This document shows positions 24,391-35,408 of a stretch of DNA of 64,000 bases, in pieces. The notes under the pieces are model-generated. The model saw only the letters and a program-made list of their open reading frames with translations. It searched no databases and was not told the DNA's origin. Position 1 is the first letter of the stretch. Every line of letters starts with the position of its first letter. The DNA comes from Tolypeutes matacus. Lineage: Eukaryota; Chordata; Mammalia; Cingulata; Chlamyphoridae. The DNA is taken from positions 19,823,673 to 19,887,672 of the forward strand of contig JAKSZT010054215.1 of assembly GCA_026826555.1 (NCBI GenBank). Direction: 5' to 3'. Made by a program: the position numbers and the translations under genes.

Positions 24391-24886
24391 ATAATTTGCT
24401 TAGTTTCATTATGAGGGCACTGAAATCCTTAGAACTAATTCATCTCTTTTGTGTTTGCTTTACAATGACTCATTTCCGAAAGAATGATATTGTCTTTCAG
24501 ATTACTAAAATGTTCTTTTGAGATTGTTAAGCTTGTGTCCCATATTGGCAAAGACCAAGTCTTATCTGCTTTTGTTTGTTTGTTTATTTCTAATTTAGCA
24601 TGATTCTGGGATATATTTGACAATACTGATAAATTTAGCAACAGGAACTATTTGCTCAGTGAAAGTGCAGACACATGTTGACATTGGCACATCATATTTA
24701 GAAATCTGCGCCCCCCCCCTCCCTTAGTGCACATCTTTTTGACACCTGCAGACCAAGCATCAATTTGATTTGGAAAATTTGCCCCAAAGAGAATTTCCCT
24801 TAAATTGATTTGTAATTTACCTCGTACCTTTTATTGAAGGTCATCAGTGGATTTGGTTTTCCCTAACTTCTCCTTCTGTCCCATAG

Positions 24887-24991
24887 GTCTTCCTGGAAGG
24901 AGGGGCCCGTCTGTCTACACTGGCGCAGTCCATGCATAGAGATACGCTGCAAGCCTTCTACCAGCAACGACTGCACAAGGATCGTCGCTGA
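24887..24991 (+). CDS. Terminal coding exon with stop, unrecognised gene
   Basis: Seen: an excellent acceptor (ttctccttctgtcccatag) then an open frame of 34 codons and TGA at 24989-24991. It starts Val-Phe-Leu-Glu-Gly-Gly, continues ARLSTLAQSMHRDTLQAFYQ and ends Gln-Arg-Leu-His-Lys-Asp-Arg-Arg, a basic Gln-rich C-terminus. It joins in phase 0 to the exon at 15810-15911. No known domain is recognised. There is no donor-like break before the stop and the sequence after it has stops in all frames, as expected of a 3' UTR. Inference: the authentic protein C-terminus. An alternative last exon further downstream cannot be excluded. Confidence 0.75.
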   Translation, partial: VFLEGGARLSTLAQSMHRDTLQAFYQQRLHKDRR

Positions 24992-25790
24992 TTGAGGAAG
25001 AGATGGGCCCAGTCCTCTGCCAAGAGGAGCTATCCACCACCTACCCAGGGAAGGACTGCTTCCCTAAGAATGGAATGGAGTTGTGGAAACCATCTGAAAA
25101 CTGGAGGACAAAGGTAGCTTTTTAAGAGTGTAAGAATGTGCAACCCCTACAGTCAGAGCTAATTAACAGACTAGTTCTAATGTTCCTTGCTACTGCTTAC
25201 ACTCTTATTCAAAGTAATCATTAAGAAACCCAGCTATTCAAGTGGCACTATTTGAGATTAATCCTGAATGCTTAACACTTCTCAAAATCTCTTTAGAAGC
25301 AGTGTCTTTATTATTTACCATCTCTTACTAACCAGGGAATAATCTAGAGATTACTATCCTGGAAAGTTCTGATTTAAACAATCGGTGATGAGGAAACTTT
25401 GGGCTTGGAAAAATGTCAGGTTTTTATTCATTCCTGTTTTAAAAGAACACAAGGAGTAAGGTGAAGAGGGTGTTTTTGACTAAAACATAACCTGGGTCAA
25501 TTTCACCAACCTTATGGCTTGCTTGGCATTCCCGAGACAGATTTCCTGGTTACCTTAGCTACTCAAAGGTCACACCCTTCTTTGGTATTGCTTCTGTTTC
25601 TAAGGTTCCACCTAAGTTTACTTTCAATGAGTGGAATCTCACATATCCCTTATGATTATATCTCAAACACTTTTAGAGTAACCTCCCTCCAACTAGAGAG
25701 CAAAATATACAATGTGGGGGCTGAAAGAGGACAGGCATTTTGCTCCTCACTAGAGATACCTGGCTTCTGCCGAAACATTCCCGGCTGGAT
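24992..25790 (+). other. Probable 3' untranslated region of the unrecognised gene
   Basis: Follows the TGA directly, is non-repetitive and moderately AT-rich. I see no canonical AATAAA; the best weak variant is AATATA near 25704-25709, inside CAAAATATACAATGTGG. The end is therefore a guess, placed before the dimeric SINE that begins at about 25805. A longer UTR running through the SINE is possible. Confidence 0.4.
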
Positions 25791-25804
25791 CCTTTCCATG
25801 GCTT

Positions 25805-26189
25805 TTTTTTTTTTTTTTTAAGATTTATTTATTTACTTTAGTTTTATTTTATTTTATCCCTCCCCCTGCCCCCACCCCAAGATGCCAAGATGGTTCTCTT
25901 GTCTGTCTGCTCATTGTTTTGCTCGTCTTCTCCAGAAGGCACCAGGAACCAAGCTCAGGACCTCCTACATAGGAGGCGAGTGCCCAACAGCCTGAGCCAC
26001 ATCCACTCCCTGTGGGCTGTGGCATCTTCTCGTTTAGGCTTCTGCTTGTTGCAGCAGGTGCAGCATCTAGCTCATCGTGGAAGGTGCAGCGTCTAAGCTC
26101 ATCTTCCTTGGGAGACACTGGAACCTGAACCCAGGGCCTCCCATGTGGTAGGCAGGTGCCCAACTGGTTGAGCCACATCCGCTTCCCTC
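25805..26189 (-). mobile_element. Dimeric DAS-type SINE, antisense
   Basis: Minus strand: first head ggaagcggatgtggctcaac, B box gggttcaggttcc, a linker with repeated 'gatgagct.agacgctgcacc' phrases, a second head (gggagtggatgtggctcagg) and the 'acgagcaaaac..gagcagacagac' tail plus a G-rich block and A-rich end. Similar flanks TCCATGGCTTT and TCCATGTCCTTT suggest an imperfect target duplication. It follows the gene's 3' UTR and could affect its polyadenylation. Confidence 0.88.
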
Positions 26190-26384
26190 TCCATGTCCTT
26201 TATAACTTAGCTCTGCCTTGGATCTGGGGGGTCTCTTAGGCCCAGCTGTTTTTAAGGACTTTCCTCAAAATGGCCTGTCTGCTTCAAGCATAATCTCTAG
26301 GGTGGCAATGATACCCTCAATTTGCTCCCTGTTTCTCATGTTTTTATCTTTCTTGGGCAGTGAAGCACTGCAACAAGTTAGAGC

Positions 26385-26575
26385 AGCATTTTTCGACCTT
26401 TTTGTCACTATTGCCCCCCTAAGGAGTGTCTTTTAGACATTTTTTTCCTAATGCCCCCCCTGCAATTTTAATAACACAGACATATTATATCTGTTTATGA
26501 ACTGTATGTACAGCTGTGCTTTATACATAAAAAGAGTAACATAAAGTAGGTTTTTAAATGACTACATAAATGTCT
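26385..26575. other. Unclassified interspersed repeat, left half (split by L1)
   Basis: gcatttttcgacctttttgtcactattgccccccta resembles the start of an old hAT-type element. The AT-rich sequence from 27260 may be its other half after L1 insertion. No end repeat found. Confidence 0.3.
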
Positions 26576-26577
26576 AC

Positions 26578-27255
26578 ATTAAAAGTTAAAACCTATTACA
26601 AAACTACAGTAATCAAAACAGCAGGGTACTGGCATAAGGACAGACATATAGACCAATGGAATCGAACTGAGAGTTCAGAAATAAACCCTTGCCAAATTGA
26701 CCCAATGTGGAAATAACTGTCTCTTTAACAAATGGTGCTGGGTAAACTGGATATCCATATGCAAAAGAAAGAAGGTGGACACCTACCTCACACCATATAC
26801 AAAAATTAACTTAAAATGGACCAAAGATCTAAATACAAGAACCAAAATTATAAAACTCCTAGAATTGAAAATAGGGAAGCATCTTCAGTACTTCCATTGC
26901 GTTAGGGAATGGTTCTTTGACTTATATCAAAAGCATGGGCAAAAAAGGAAAGGTAGATAAATGGGAAATTTTAGGCTGTATATATGTTACTAGGATAAAA
27001 ATTAAAAAGACATAAGACTGTATGACATAAACAGTGAACTGTAAGGTAAACTATGACTATAGTTAGTAGTATAATTATAATATTCTTTCATCATTTGTAA
27101 AAAAGTTACCACACTATTGCAAAGAGTAAATAATAGGGAAAATTGGGAATGTGAGGGAGGTATATGGGAACTCTGTATTTTCTGCATGATTTTTCTGTAA
27201 AGCTACAACTTTTCTAATTTAAAAAAATGTAATGAAAAAGCTATTAACAATTAGC
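26578..27255 (+). mobile_element. L1 ORF2 3' end and 3' UTR
   Basis: aaaactacagtaatcaaaacagcagggtactggcataagg, ccaatggaatcgaactgagagttcagaaataaaccc, aatggtgctgggtaaactggatatcc and ttatatcaaaagcatgggcaaaa are classic ORF2 C-terminal region phrases, followed by a xenarthran-looking 3' UTR (gaatgtgagggaggtatatgggaactctg). The 87-codon frame at 26697-26960 is a fragment of ORF2, not a gene. Confidence 0.92.
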
Positions 27256-27799
27256 TTAACTTTATAAGTATATTTGCTAAGTAACTTTTAATGTAATTTC
27301 TTTACTTAAATATAAATTTTAACATATCAAACTACACATGCAAATTAGCACTTTATATAAATACATAATAATAAAAGCAATGCAACCTAAATTTTTTAAG
27401 TTATTCTAAACTTACTTTCCCAGCAAAAGTAAAACAATAGAAAAACTTAAATTTTTAAAAATTGTTTCTAGTGAACTTTATTTTTGCTTGATATGAGAAA
27501 ATAACTTTTTAACTTAACTAGTTACTAGATATTTAGATATTGCCAGCACTGTTTTTCTTTTTATCACCTGACATACTTAAAGATGGGTTGACTAGCTATA
27601 GAATTAAATAATAAAATACAAACTATTTTTGTTTAATTCGCAAAGCCCAAGTCACACGCAAAAGCACTGAGGATCAAAACGAGCAGCATGCGTGTGGCAG
27701 CTGTGGCAGCCTGCAGACATGCTCAGGTCGTCCCATCCGAGATGACGAGATCATAGTCATCTATCAAATCACCATTCTTCTGTAGCACTTACCTTGCAT
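27256..27799. other. No gene seen
   Basis: AT-rich sequence, possibly the right half of the repeat interrupted by the L1, then a short CpG-containing stretch near 27650-27760. Confidence 0.4.
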
Positions 27800-28320
27800 T
27801 CATGAAGTCAGTGGTCATGAGACCATAGAATTTCCAACAAGAGAAATTAAATGCTAGGGGAGTAAGACCAGGTAGGGTTGAGCTTTGTAGGACCACAACC
27901 CATAGTAATTAAGAATCTTGTCCCCCAAGAATGAATTCCCGCCCCCCCCCCCTTTTCGGGAACTTAGCCCTCCTGTCGAGAATATATGAGTTAGAGGATA
28001 GAGCCCTATAAAAGGTCTAGGTCATCCTTATCTTTCCCCAAAAGACCTGTTGGTCTCAGAAGGATCCTGGGAACATCCTCTATTGATAAAGGAAGAAACA
28101 CAGCAACTCACCTGCAGGTGTCAGGGCTCTAAACACAGAGAGCAAGTGAAAAGGGACTCCTTAACTGCTCTGCTCCCCATTTTCACACCTACTTCTGGCG
28201 GGTAAGCACTCTGAGGGCATCTAGTAGTCTTGGACTTACTTTCTTAAAATATCCCTTCCCAATAAACTGAACATGTGCCACAACACACACTTAACCTATA
28301 CTGCTCGATTATCCCTCATT
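27800..28320 (+). mobile_element. Candidate solo ERV LTR
   Basis: A TATA box (ccTATAAAAGg, 28007-28014) lies 247 bases before an AATAAA (28261-28266), a promoter to polyadenylation spacing typical of a retroviral LTR R/U5 unit. There is a C run at about 27944 and no coding sequence around. The boundaries, TG/CA ends and target duplication are not resolved. The alternative is a unique TATA promoter. Confidence 0.4.
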
Positions 28321-29244
28321 TAAAGAGGACCCGAGATGAGCAGAAACAAACACATTTTTGCAGTTTTCCAGCAGTAATAAAAGCAACTTTTGAATATATC
28401 CTGCTGTTTGAGTGGTCTGTGAGAAATGCTATTGATAATCTTTAAACCATGTGATAACCACCTGACGTTCATATCCAAAAATGACTGTACTGATCGCAAA
28501 CATAATTAAGAGAAGCTCCTATGTGTACCGCATCTTCTAACTGTTAGCAGTAGAAAGAGGGTAAAATGATTGAACGCAAACCTTGTCATAAGCCACATTC
28601 CTTATGACTATTTATTTATGCAGAATTTAGCTATAAATAATGTCTGTTGAGAAACGGAAATCTACCGCCAAGTCAGACTTCAATTTTGGTGAAGGGAAAG
28701 TAAATGTATTGAGACAGACCTGTTTGTGCAGAGTTTTAAAATAAATGTCCTTGAGAAACTAACAGAACTTTCTGTTATCTGATTGCTTTACACATATGGT
28801 TCAATGCACTGCTAATGGTTTCCACTTGAAAAAGCAAATTCAGTTAGAAAGAAATAAGATGTTTTATAATACATGTAAGAAGACTCAGTGTTCTTAAGAA
28901 AACTTCGGTTTTTTAGAAGTCTGAGTGATCCAATCTTGGAATTGCCAGTTATAAGTTCTAAATATAATTAAACACTACTTTATTTTACTTAAAGTTGCAA
29001 ATGCTAGCCATTGGTCCACAAACAGAGGTTCACATATATACCTGTCAGTGAATTCTTTTTAAGAGTTAAAGGAGTACATGAGTTTTATGGGAATAACATC
29101 GTTTCCTAAAATGTCTGCCTGAGAACTGTCCTGCATGTTCACATGCATTCTCCATGTTCGCAACCCTGTCACAATAAACCTTCTCCCAAAGGAGAGACCT
29201 ACCTTAAATTCTGGTGCATTGCTCCAAGGACTAAAGACCTCAAT
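28321..29244. other. No gene seen
   Basis: Moderately AT-rich, apparently unique sequence without open frames of note. Confidence 0.45.
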
Positions 29245-29265
29245 TAAAATTATGGGTTTTGAAAA

Positions 29266-29589
29266 GAAATATGAGAACATTCTCTCATGAACTATAACAA
29301 GTATATAGTACAAAAACAGAGTGTCAATAACCAGATGGGTTGAGGGGGAAATACACCACATGGAGGTTTTGGCTATAGTTAGGAGTAATGTTTTGACAAT
29401 GCTCTTTCATAATGTGTAACAAATGTTTCACAACAATGCAACAGGTTGGTGGTGGAGTGACGTATGGGAGCCCTATATGATATTATGCATGTTTGTTTTG
29501 TAATTCACAATTTTTACTATACACTTATTGTGTACACTTAAGGATGTTCATGTATGAATGATAAACTTCAATTTTAAAAAGTTTTTTTT
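29266..29589 (+). mobile_element. L1 3' end inserted with a long target duplication
   Basis: L1 3' UTR phrases (tgaactataacaagtatatag, gagggggaaatacaccacatgg, aatgtgtaacaaatgtttcacaacaatgc) end in an A/T-rich tail. Flanks TAAAATTATGGGTTTTGAAA (29245) and TAAATTATGGGTTTGAAAA (29591) are near-identical, so this is a distinct insertion between them. Confidence 0.8.
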
Positions 29590-29599
29590 TTAAATTATG

Positions 29600-30290
29600 G
29601 GTTTGAAAAATCAATTCACTATATCCCTGCTTACCTATGTGTATGTCAATTAAGACTGAAGTGGGTCTCTTAGCACCAGCCGACTTGGCTGGAGTTGGAT
29701 GTTCTGAATTCAGATATATGGTAGTGCAGGGTGGTGGGAGTGGCTTTGCCTGTCTCATTCTCCCACTATTGTCAAATAATACGTAAGGCTTCAGGGACAC
29801 ACCCTTGTGAACAAAAGCAAAGACAGCTTCAAACCAAAAATGGTGTTTCCAGTAGTTTAAATATAACCTATCAAGAGCTATGTTTAAAACCGTTGTGAAC
29901 ATAGATGTGGAGGCAGTGGCCACTGGAGGTTCTGAGGGCAGGGAGAGGGAAAACAGGTGCAATACGGGGCATTTTCAGGACTTGGGAATCACCCTGAGTG
30001 ACGTTGTAACGACAGATATAGGCCATTTTATATCTTCCCACAACCTACAGAATTGTGTGGGAGACAGTGTAAACCACAATGTGAACTATAATCCATGCTC
30101 AGTGGCAATGCCCCAAAATGCATTTATCAATTGCAATGAACGTACCACATCAGTGAAGGATGTTGTTTATGTGGGAAAATGTGGGAGGTATGGGGAGTGG
30201 GGCATATGGGAATCCCTATATTTTTTATGTAACATTTATGTTATCTAAGTATCTTTAAAAAAGTAAAAATATATATTAAAAAAATAAAAA
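29600..30290 (+). mobile_element. Second L1 3' end, sense
   Basis: From ggaggcagtggccactggag and gcagggagagggaaaacagg to gtgggaggtatggggagtggggcatatggg and an A-rich tail, the sequence looks like a xenarthran L1 3' UTR, related in layout to 27000-27250. The 145-codon minus-strand frame here is a shadow within it. Confidence 0.7.
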
Positions 30291-30639
30291 TAAAAGCATT
30301 GTGAAATAAGACTTCTGTTCCTGAACTTAAAATTTTGACTTGGTAATAGTGAACACATCCTCCACTTTCTCTTTGTGCTTCTGGCTTTCCTTAGGCTATC
30401 TGGTAAATTAATGATTAAATCATAAGCCAATTTAAAGTTAATGGTTCCAAAAAACAAAAAAAATAAAAATAAATTAAAAAAATAAAGTTAATGGTTCTAG
30501 CAGGATAATTATGCTTCAGAATAACTGGGTAAATGGCTAGTAGCCCCAAAGAGTCTATTTTTAACTTTATGCACTCAGGTATCTATTTTATTTTTATTTA
30601 GATGGTAATATCACCTTACATTTTCATTGCAATTTATAT

Positions 30640-30832
30640 TTTTTAGGGTTTTTAGCCAATGTAATGTCATTTGATACTTAGAACAGTCTTGCATGGTGAG
30701 TGGGCAGATACATCTTATTTTGCTGAGGAGACTGAGGCTCAGAGAGGAAAGCACAGAACGGGGACCAAACCCAGGTCCAGTGCTCCTGGCCCAGCACTCT
30801 TCCCATTCTATCAAACCAGTTTGCCCTAATTA
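30640..30832 (-). mobile_element. MIR SINE, antisense
   Basis: ttgctgaggagactgaggctcagagaggaaagc and aaacccaggtccagtgctcctggcccagcactcttccc are the reverse complement of the MIR core. Confidence 0.85.
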
Positions 30833-30967
30833 GATGAAACCCTCCATATGACGTTCACAACATTTCTGTCTTTTAAGGTAGCTTATTTGGGGCCTGTGCC
30901 TTCATCCTTAACAGACATATTATAACCAACCAAAAAAAAAAAAAAGCAGGCTGGATGTTAAATACAA

Positions 30968-31418
30968 ATGGTATTGACATTGGACTGGGTTGAACTATGT
31001 TCCCTCCAAAATTCACATCCATCAGAGCCTCCGAATGTGAACTTATTTGGAAATAGAGACTTTGCAGATATAATTAGCCAAGTTAAGATAAGCTCACACT
31101 GGGTTGGGGGGCCCCTAAATCCATTGTTGGGTGTCCGTGTAAGACGAGGAGAGGACACACAGGTATACATAAGGAAGAAAGCCATGTGGCCATGCAGGCA
31201 GACACTGGAGTCAAGCTGCCAAAGCCAAGCAACGTCTGGCACCAGAAGCTGGAAGAGGCAAGGATGCATTTTCCTCTAGAGCCTTTGGAGGGAGCGCAGC
31301 CCTCCCCATACCGTGACTGCGGACTTCTAGCCTCCAGAACTCTGAGAGAAAGGATTTCTGTTGTTTTAAGCTACCAGGTCTATGGCGATTTGTTATGGCA
31401 ACCCTAGCAAACTAATAC
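30968..31418 (+). mobile_element. MLT1-type (ERVL-MaLR) LTR, near full length
   Basis: Landmarks in order: gggttgaactatgttccctccaaaattcaca, gaatgtgaacttatttggaaatagagactttgcagatataat, gtgtaagacgaggagaggacacac, gacttctagcctccagaactctgagag, ttgttttaagctaccaggtc, ccctagcaaactaataca. About 450 bases and solo. The two 103-codon frames on opposite strands are chance. Confidence 0.9.
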
Positions 31419-31589
31419 ACACATCAATATAATTGATTATGTAAGATTTCAGGCCAAGTGGCAATAGTTCTAAACCATTACTAAAATACAAATTTTAGTA
31501 AGTAATTTGAGAATGCAACCATTGGGCTGTCATCTACTACTCTAATGACCCCATTGTGTTCTTTGAGATTTAGAACAAAAGCATGTGGT

Positions 31590-31710
31590 TTCTAGAATTG
31601 GATTATGGTGGTGGTTGCAGGGTTGCCTAAATTGAACAAAACTCAGCAAATTTAAAATGGATAAAATTTGTTATATAAATTATATCTCTATAAAGCTGTT
31701 AAAGCCACCT
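31590..31710 (+). mobile_element. L1 3' end fragment
   Basis: ggtggtggttgcagggttgcc followed by tttaaaatggataaaatttgttatataaattatatctctataaagctgtt is an L1 3' terminus. Confidence 0.7.
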
Positions 31711-32593
31711 TTCCTCCCTGCTCCCCACTCTGCACCTCCTGCCAAAAAAAGTACACATAATAATATTATATTACCTAATACAAGCTACAGCAACATCTGC
31801 CTTTAAGAGTGGCTTTGGATTTTTACTTGTCCTATAGATCATTTTTTGACTCATCAAGTTTTTAATGCTTATATATAAATTACTTATATTTTAATATTCG
31901 TTATTATAGAATTTCATAATGAACTATCAAATGTCAACACATAACATAAAAAGCTATGTAGCTTTTTTAGCTCACAAAGCTCAAGTCTATAAAAATAGCT
32001 ATAAACCATGTTCTGTGATGAAGAATCACTTCCAGTATCTACAGTCACTGATGAAAACGGGGGGCCAATATCTGGGTGTCTGTCTCCTTATTAAGCACTT
32101 AGTGTATGTTCATAGTCACAGCAGGAGCTACCCAAAACACTGGGTCAAAGAAAGGAAAAATGCCATTTTTGCCATCAGGGGAGAGCTCTGATTGGGGGGC
32201 ATACACTGTGAAGCCTGAACTCTTAGGAATATACAGACCCTGAGGAAAAGAGAGAAATTACCCATAAAGCAAGCACTATTTCTTGTTACCTCTTAACAGC
32301 AAACGTGTCCCTTGTTTCAATTCCCTTCTTAATTTTCTATCACAGTGACACGTTGCGGTACAGTGAGATCTTGAAATAACAGGAAAACACGGGGGTGAAG
32401 TATTGATTTTAGTCAGAAGAGTTCTGAGTAGGACAGCGATGACGTTAAACCTTGGCAGGCAACGGAACACTCTGCTCACATGCATGTTTCCACACTTGCA
32501 TATTATACATAATGGGGATGCAAAATGTGCATGTGTCTTGCTGGGATTTAATTATGAAATTTTAAGACCACTTCTTTTTTGAGATTGCAACTG
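31711..32593. other. No gene seen
   Basis: Mostly unique AT-rich sequence. The 90-codon frame at 31919-32191 has no domain or exon-like borders. Confidence 0.45.
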
Positions 32594-32655
32594 TAGGGAG
32601 CAGGTGTAGCTCAGTGGTTTCAATCACCAGTGCCTCTTTAAAAAAAAAAAAATCT
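32594..32655 (+). mobile_element. Short, internally deleted tRNA-like SINE
   Basis: gggagcaggtgtagctcagtggtttcaatcaccagtgcctcttt then poly(A): the head runs from A box almost directly to B box, with the middle missing. Confidence 0.7.
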
Positions 32656-33479
32656 CAACTGCAAACTAAAGTTTAACCTGTTAAGAGGGACAAAAAAGTC
32701 AAGAACCAACTTATAATCACAAATACCACCACTACCACTACCCCAGTTTTAACGAAATTATTTATTTTATTTCCTGTGTAGTTTAGGGAAGAAAAACCCT
32801 TCAGCTGATGGAACTGGAAACTTTATAAAGATGATGGGATGGCTTATCCAATGAAATATTAGTGGCATTCTATGACCCAAAGTCCTGAAGCCCATACTAC
32901 TTGTTTTGTCTTCTCCTTATACCTTTTTTTTGACTATTCACCTCTGTTCTTATTCGCAGAGTCCAGAGAATCGGGGGCCTAAGAATGCATCTGCCTCTCA
33001 GGGCCACTAGTCAGCCCCCAAATGTTTAAAGACAACATCCTACAGTAGAAACTCCCATTAAAGAAAATATATACATGGGACCCAAAATCTCTCAAGTTCT
33101 AAAACTCTAGCTGTAGGAAACTAAGATGTTTCTGCGTTAGCTGGCTGGTGAGTTTAAAAGTCTATCCTGAGTTTATCACCATGATAAATAAATAAATAGC
33201 TATCTGTATTTCCAAGAACACGGCAGCCTTTCGTAGCATAGCAATGTTTCAAATCATCTGACTATGCAGAAGAGCTTACTTAATTCGCCTGACCTTTCCA
33301 AAGCTTCCTCAAAACTTGTGGTCATCTGGGTAAACAAGTATCAACTCCAGGCTTACAACAATATCAGACCACAGAAAAAGAAAAATCAAAACAATAAATC
33401 AGGTGTTACATTAAACTTCACTGTGCTTCAGGGTAAATATCACCAAAGAAAAATTAATGGGCAAATTAAGCCAATGGTC
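32656..33479. other. No gene seen
   Basis: Unique sequence without recognised repeats. The 84-codon frame at 33264-33518 is A-rich and not gene-like. Confidence 0.45.
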
Positions 33480-34045
33480 CTTGTATTAGTCAGGCAAAGG
33501 GGTGCTATTGCGAAATAGCAGAAATTGGTTGGTCTTTATAAAGGGTATTTATTTGGGGTAGAAGTCCACAGTTACCAGGCCATAAAGCATAAATTTCTTC
33601 CCTCACCAAAGTCCTTTGCCACGTGTTGGAGCAAGACAAGTGCCCATGTTTGCCAGGGTTTAGGCTTCTTGGGTTCCTCTCTTCCAGGGGCTGTGTTTCT
33701 CTCTGAGCTCAGTGCCTCTGGTTCCTCCTCAAGGTCAGCTGTAGACTATTAGGCTCTCTAGGCTTTGCTTCTCTTCACAAGGACAGCTGTGAACTCTCAG
33801 GAGACTGGCTCGTCTCTATCCCGGGGCCTTCTCTCCAACATCAAAACTCCAACATCAAAATCGCAACTCAAAAACTGTTCCCTCTGTCCTTTGCCTTGCC
33901 TTTTATATTTGATTCCCCCACCCACCAAGGGGTGGGGCTCAACGCCTTACTGACATGGCCCAGTTAACACCCTAATCATAACTTAATCATGCCCAGATTA
34001 GCAGACCAGTTTACAAGCATAATCCAATATATATTTTTGGAATTC
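33480..34045 (-). mobile_element. Xenarthran LTR (MaLR/ERVL-like), antisense
   Basis: ttgtattagtcaggcaaaggggtgctattgc at the left and ggggtggggctcaacgcc, acatggcccagttaacaccctaatc at the right resemble an antisense LTR of about 560-600 bases with a 'ttagtcaggc' end. The element seems to continue for a few bases after the SINE at 34063. The same 'gtgtattagtcag' start occurs at 43027. Confidence 0.55.
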
Positions 34046-34062
34046 ATAATTACATCAAACTG

Positions 34063-34268
34063 GGAAGCGGCTGTGGCTCAATCAGTAGGGCTCCCGTTTA
34101 CCATGTGGGGGGCCCCGGGTTCGGTTCCCGGGGCCTCCTGGTGAGGGCGGGCCCGCCCGCACGGCGTGGTGGGCTGACCCAGCGAGCACAAGCAGCAAGG
34201 GGGGGATAGATGAATGAATAAATAAATAAAATCTTTAAAAATAAAAAAAAATTTAAAAAAATAAATAA
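34063..34268 (+). mobile_element. DAS-type SINE with GC-rich tail domain, young
   Basis: Flanked by a perfect 17-base duplication ATAATTACATCAAACTG (34046-34062, 34269-34285). The body matches 8198-8379 at all but about seven of roughly 146 positions before the A-rich tails, several of them at CpG. It sits at the right end of the LTR at 33480. Confidence 0.95.
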
Positions 34269-34305
34269 ATAATTACATCAAACTGCCAAACAGCTAGAGT
34301 CCTTA

Positions 34306-34402
34306 TTTATTTTTTTGAGGTACCAGGGCTGGGGATTGAACCCAGGACCTTGTATGTGGGATGCCGGTACTCAACTGCTTGAGCCATATTTGCGACTCCA
34401 AT
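34306..34402 (-). mobile_element. tRNA-like SINE, antisense, short type
   Basis: Reverse complement of a head with gtaccagggctggggattgaacccaggacctt (B box on the minus strand) and gcttgagccatatttgcgactcc (A box side). Same subgroup as 61476-61554 and 63518-63605. Confidence 0.75.
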
Positions 34403-34954
34403 GATCTTTAGTTTCCATCTTGACTGCAAAGCAGTGTAGGTAAAGGACTTTGCCTTGCCATTTGCTTTATTCGCCGTAGGTTCACATCAAAGGGACTGAT
34501 TTTTGAAGAGAATGTTGGTTTGCCAGTTCAGGGCATATACTTATGAACATGAAATTCATTCTGAATATAAAAGGAAACAGAATAAGCCAAAGGACAAGAT
34601 TTGGGCTGAGAACATGAGGAAGGACTGGCACTAATTAAGCTAGAAGACATACACAGTGACAGGAAAATGATCTTGAGCAAGTCCTTCATTCCATTAAATC
34701 TCTGTGTAAAGGCCATAATAACCCCTGTCTTATATTAACATTGGGGGAAAAGATCATAAAAGCAATACAGTGTATTTATTAGGGCAAAAGATGGGATGGA
34801 GACTGATGAGTGAACCAGGGAAGAACCATAACCAAAATGATGAATTAAATTCCCTTTTACATTTCTATTCCCTATGCTTTGACTATAACTACTAGCCTAT
34901 AAAATTATTTTCTAAGCCTCAAAAAAAATCACGAAGTATTTTCGTTTTCTGGCT

Positions 34955-35408
34955 GCAAAAGCAAATACCATGCAATGGATTGGCTTAAATAATGGGAATT
35001 TAATGGCTCACAGTTTTGAGGCTAAGAGATGTCCAAATCAAAGCACCGTTAGGGTGATGCTTTCTTCCTGAAGACTGGCATTCTAGGGCTGGCTACCGTG
35101 ATTCTTGGTCCTTGACTCCTCTGTCACATAGCAATGCACATGGCAGCCCCTCCTGGCCTCTGTCTTTTCTCCTGGGTTTCCCTGACCTGCAGCTTCTTCC
35201 TTTCAGTGGCTTTCTCTCTCTCTGTCTGAATTTCATTCTGCTTATAAAGGACTCCAATAATAGATTAAGACTCATCCTGATTGAGGTGGGCCATACCTTA
35301 ACTGAAATAACTTCATCAAAAGGTCCTACTTAAAGTAGATTCACACCCACAGGGATGGATTAAGTTTAAGGACATGTTTTTCTGGGGTACATATCTCCAA
35401 ACCACCAC
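34955..35408 (-). mobile_element. ERVL-MaLR-like LTR, antisense (same family as 4762)
   Basis: ggcttaaataatgggaatttaatggctcacagttttgaggc at the left and aagtagattcacacccacagggatgg, ctggggtacatatctcc at the right mirror the 4762-5187 element. Solo. Long frames inside on both strands are chance. Confidence 0.65.

Larger units (their letters stand above)
15912..24886 (+). other. Last intron of the unrecognised gene
   Basis: Runs from gtaaaa to ccatag between the two recognised exons, 8,975 bases, phase 0. It holds an old L2-like stretch (about 16000-16450), an L1 3' end, MIR relics, a local tandem duplication, an antisense ERV LTR, an L2-like piece, a dimeric SINE, and (TA)n and (GT)n microsatellites. 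Bases 22860-24180 carry no repeat I recognise; I looked for a snoRNA there and could not support one. A 29-base exon-like stretch at 18449 was rejected because it would break the frame. Confidence 0.65.

Noticed and set aside
29525..29962. 145-codon minus-strand frame
   Set aside because: It is within an L1 3' UTR region and has no protein-like features.
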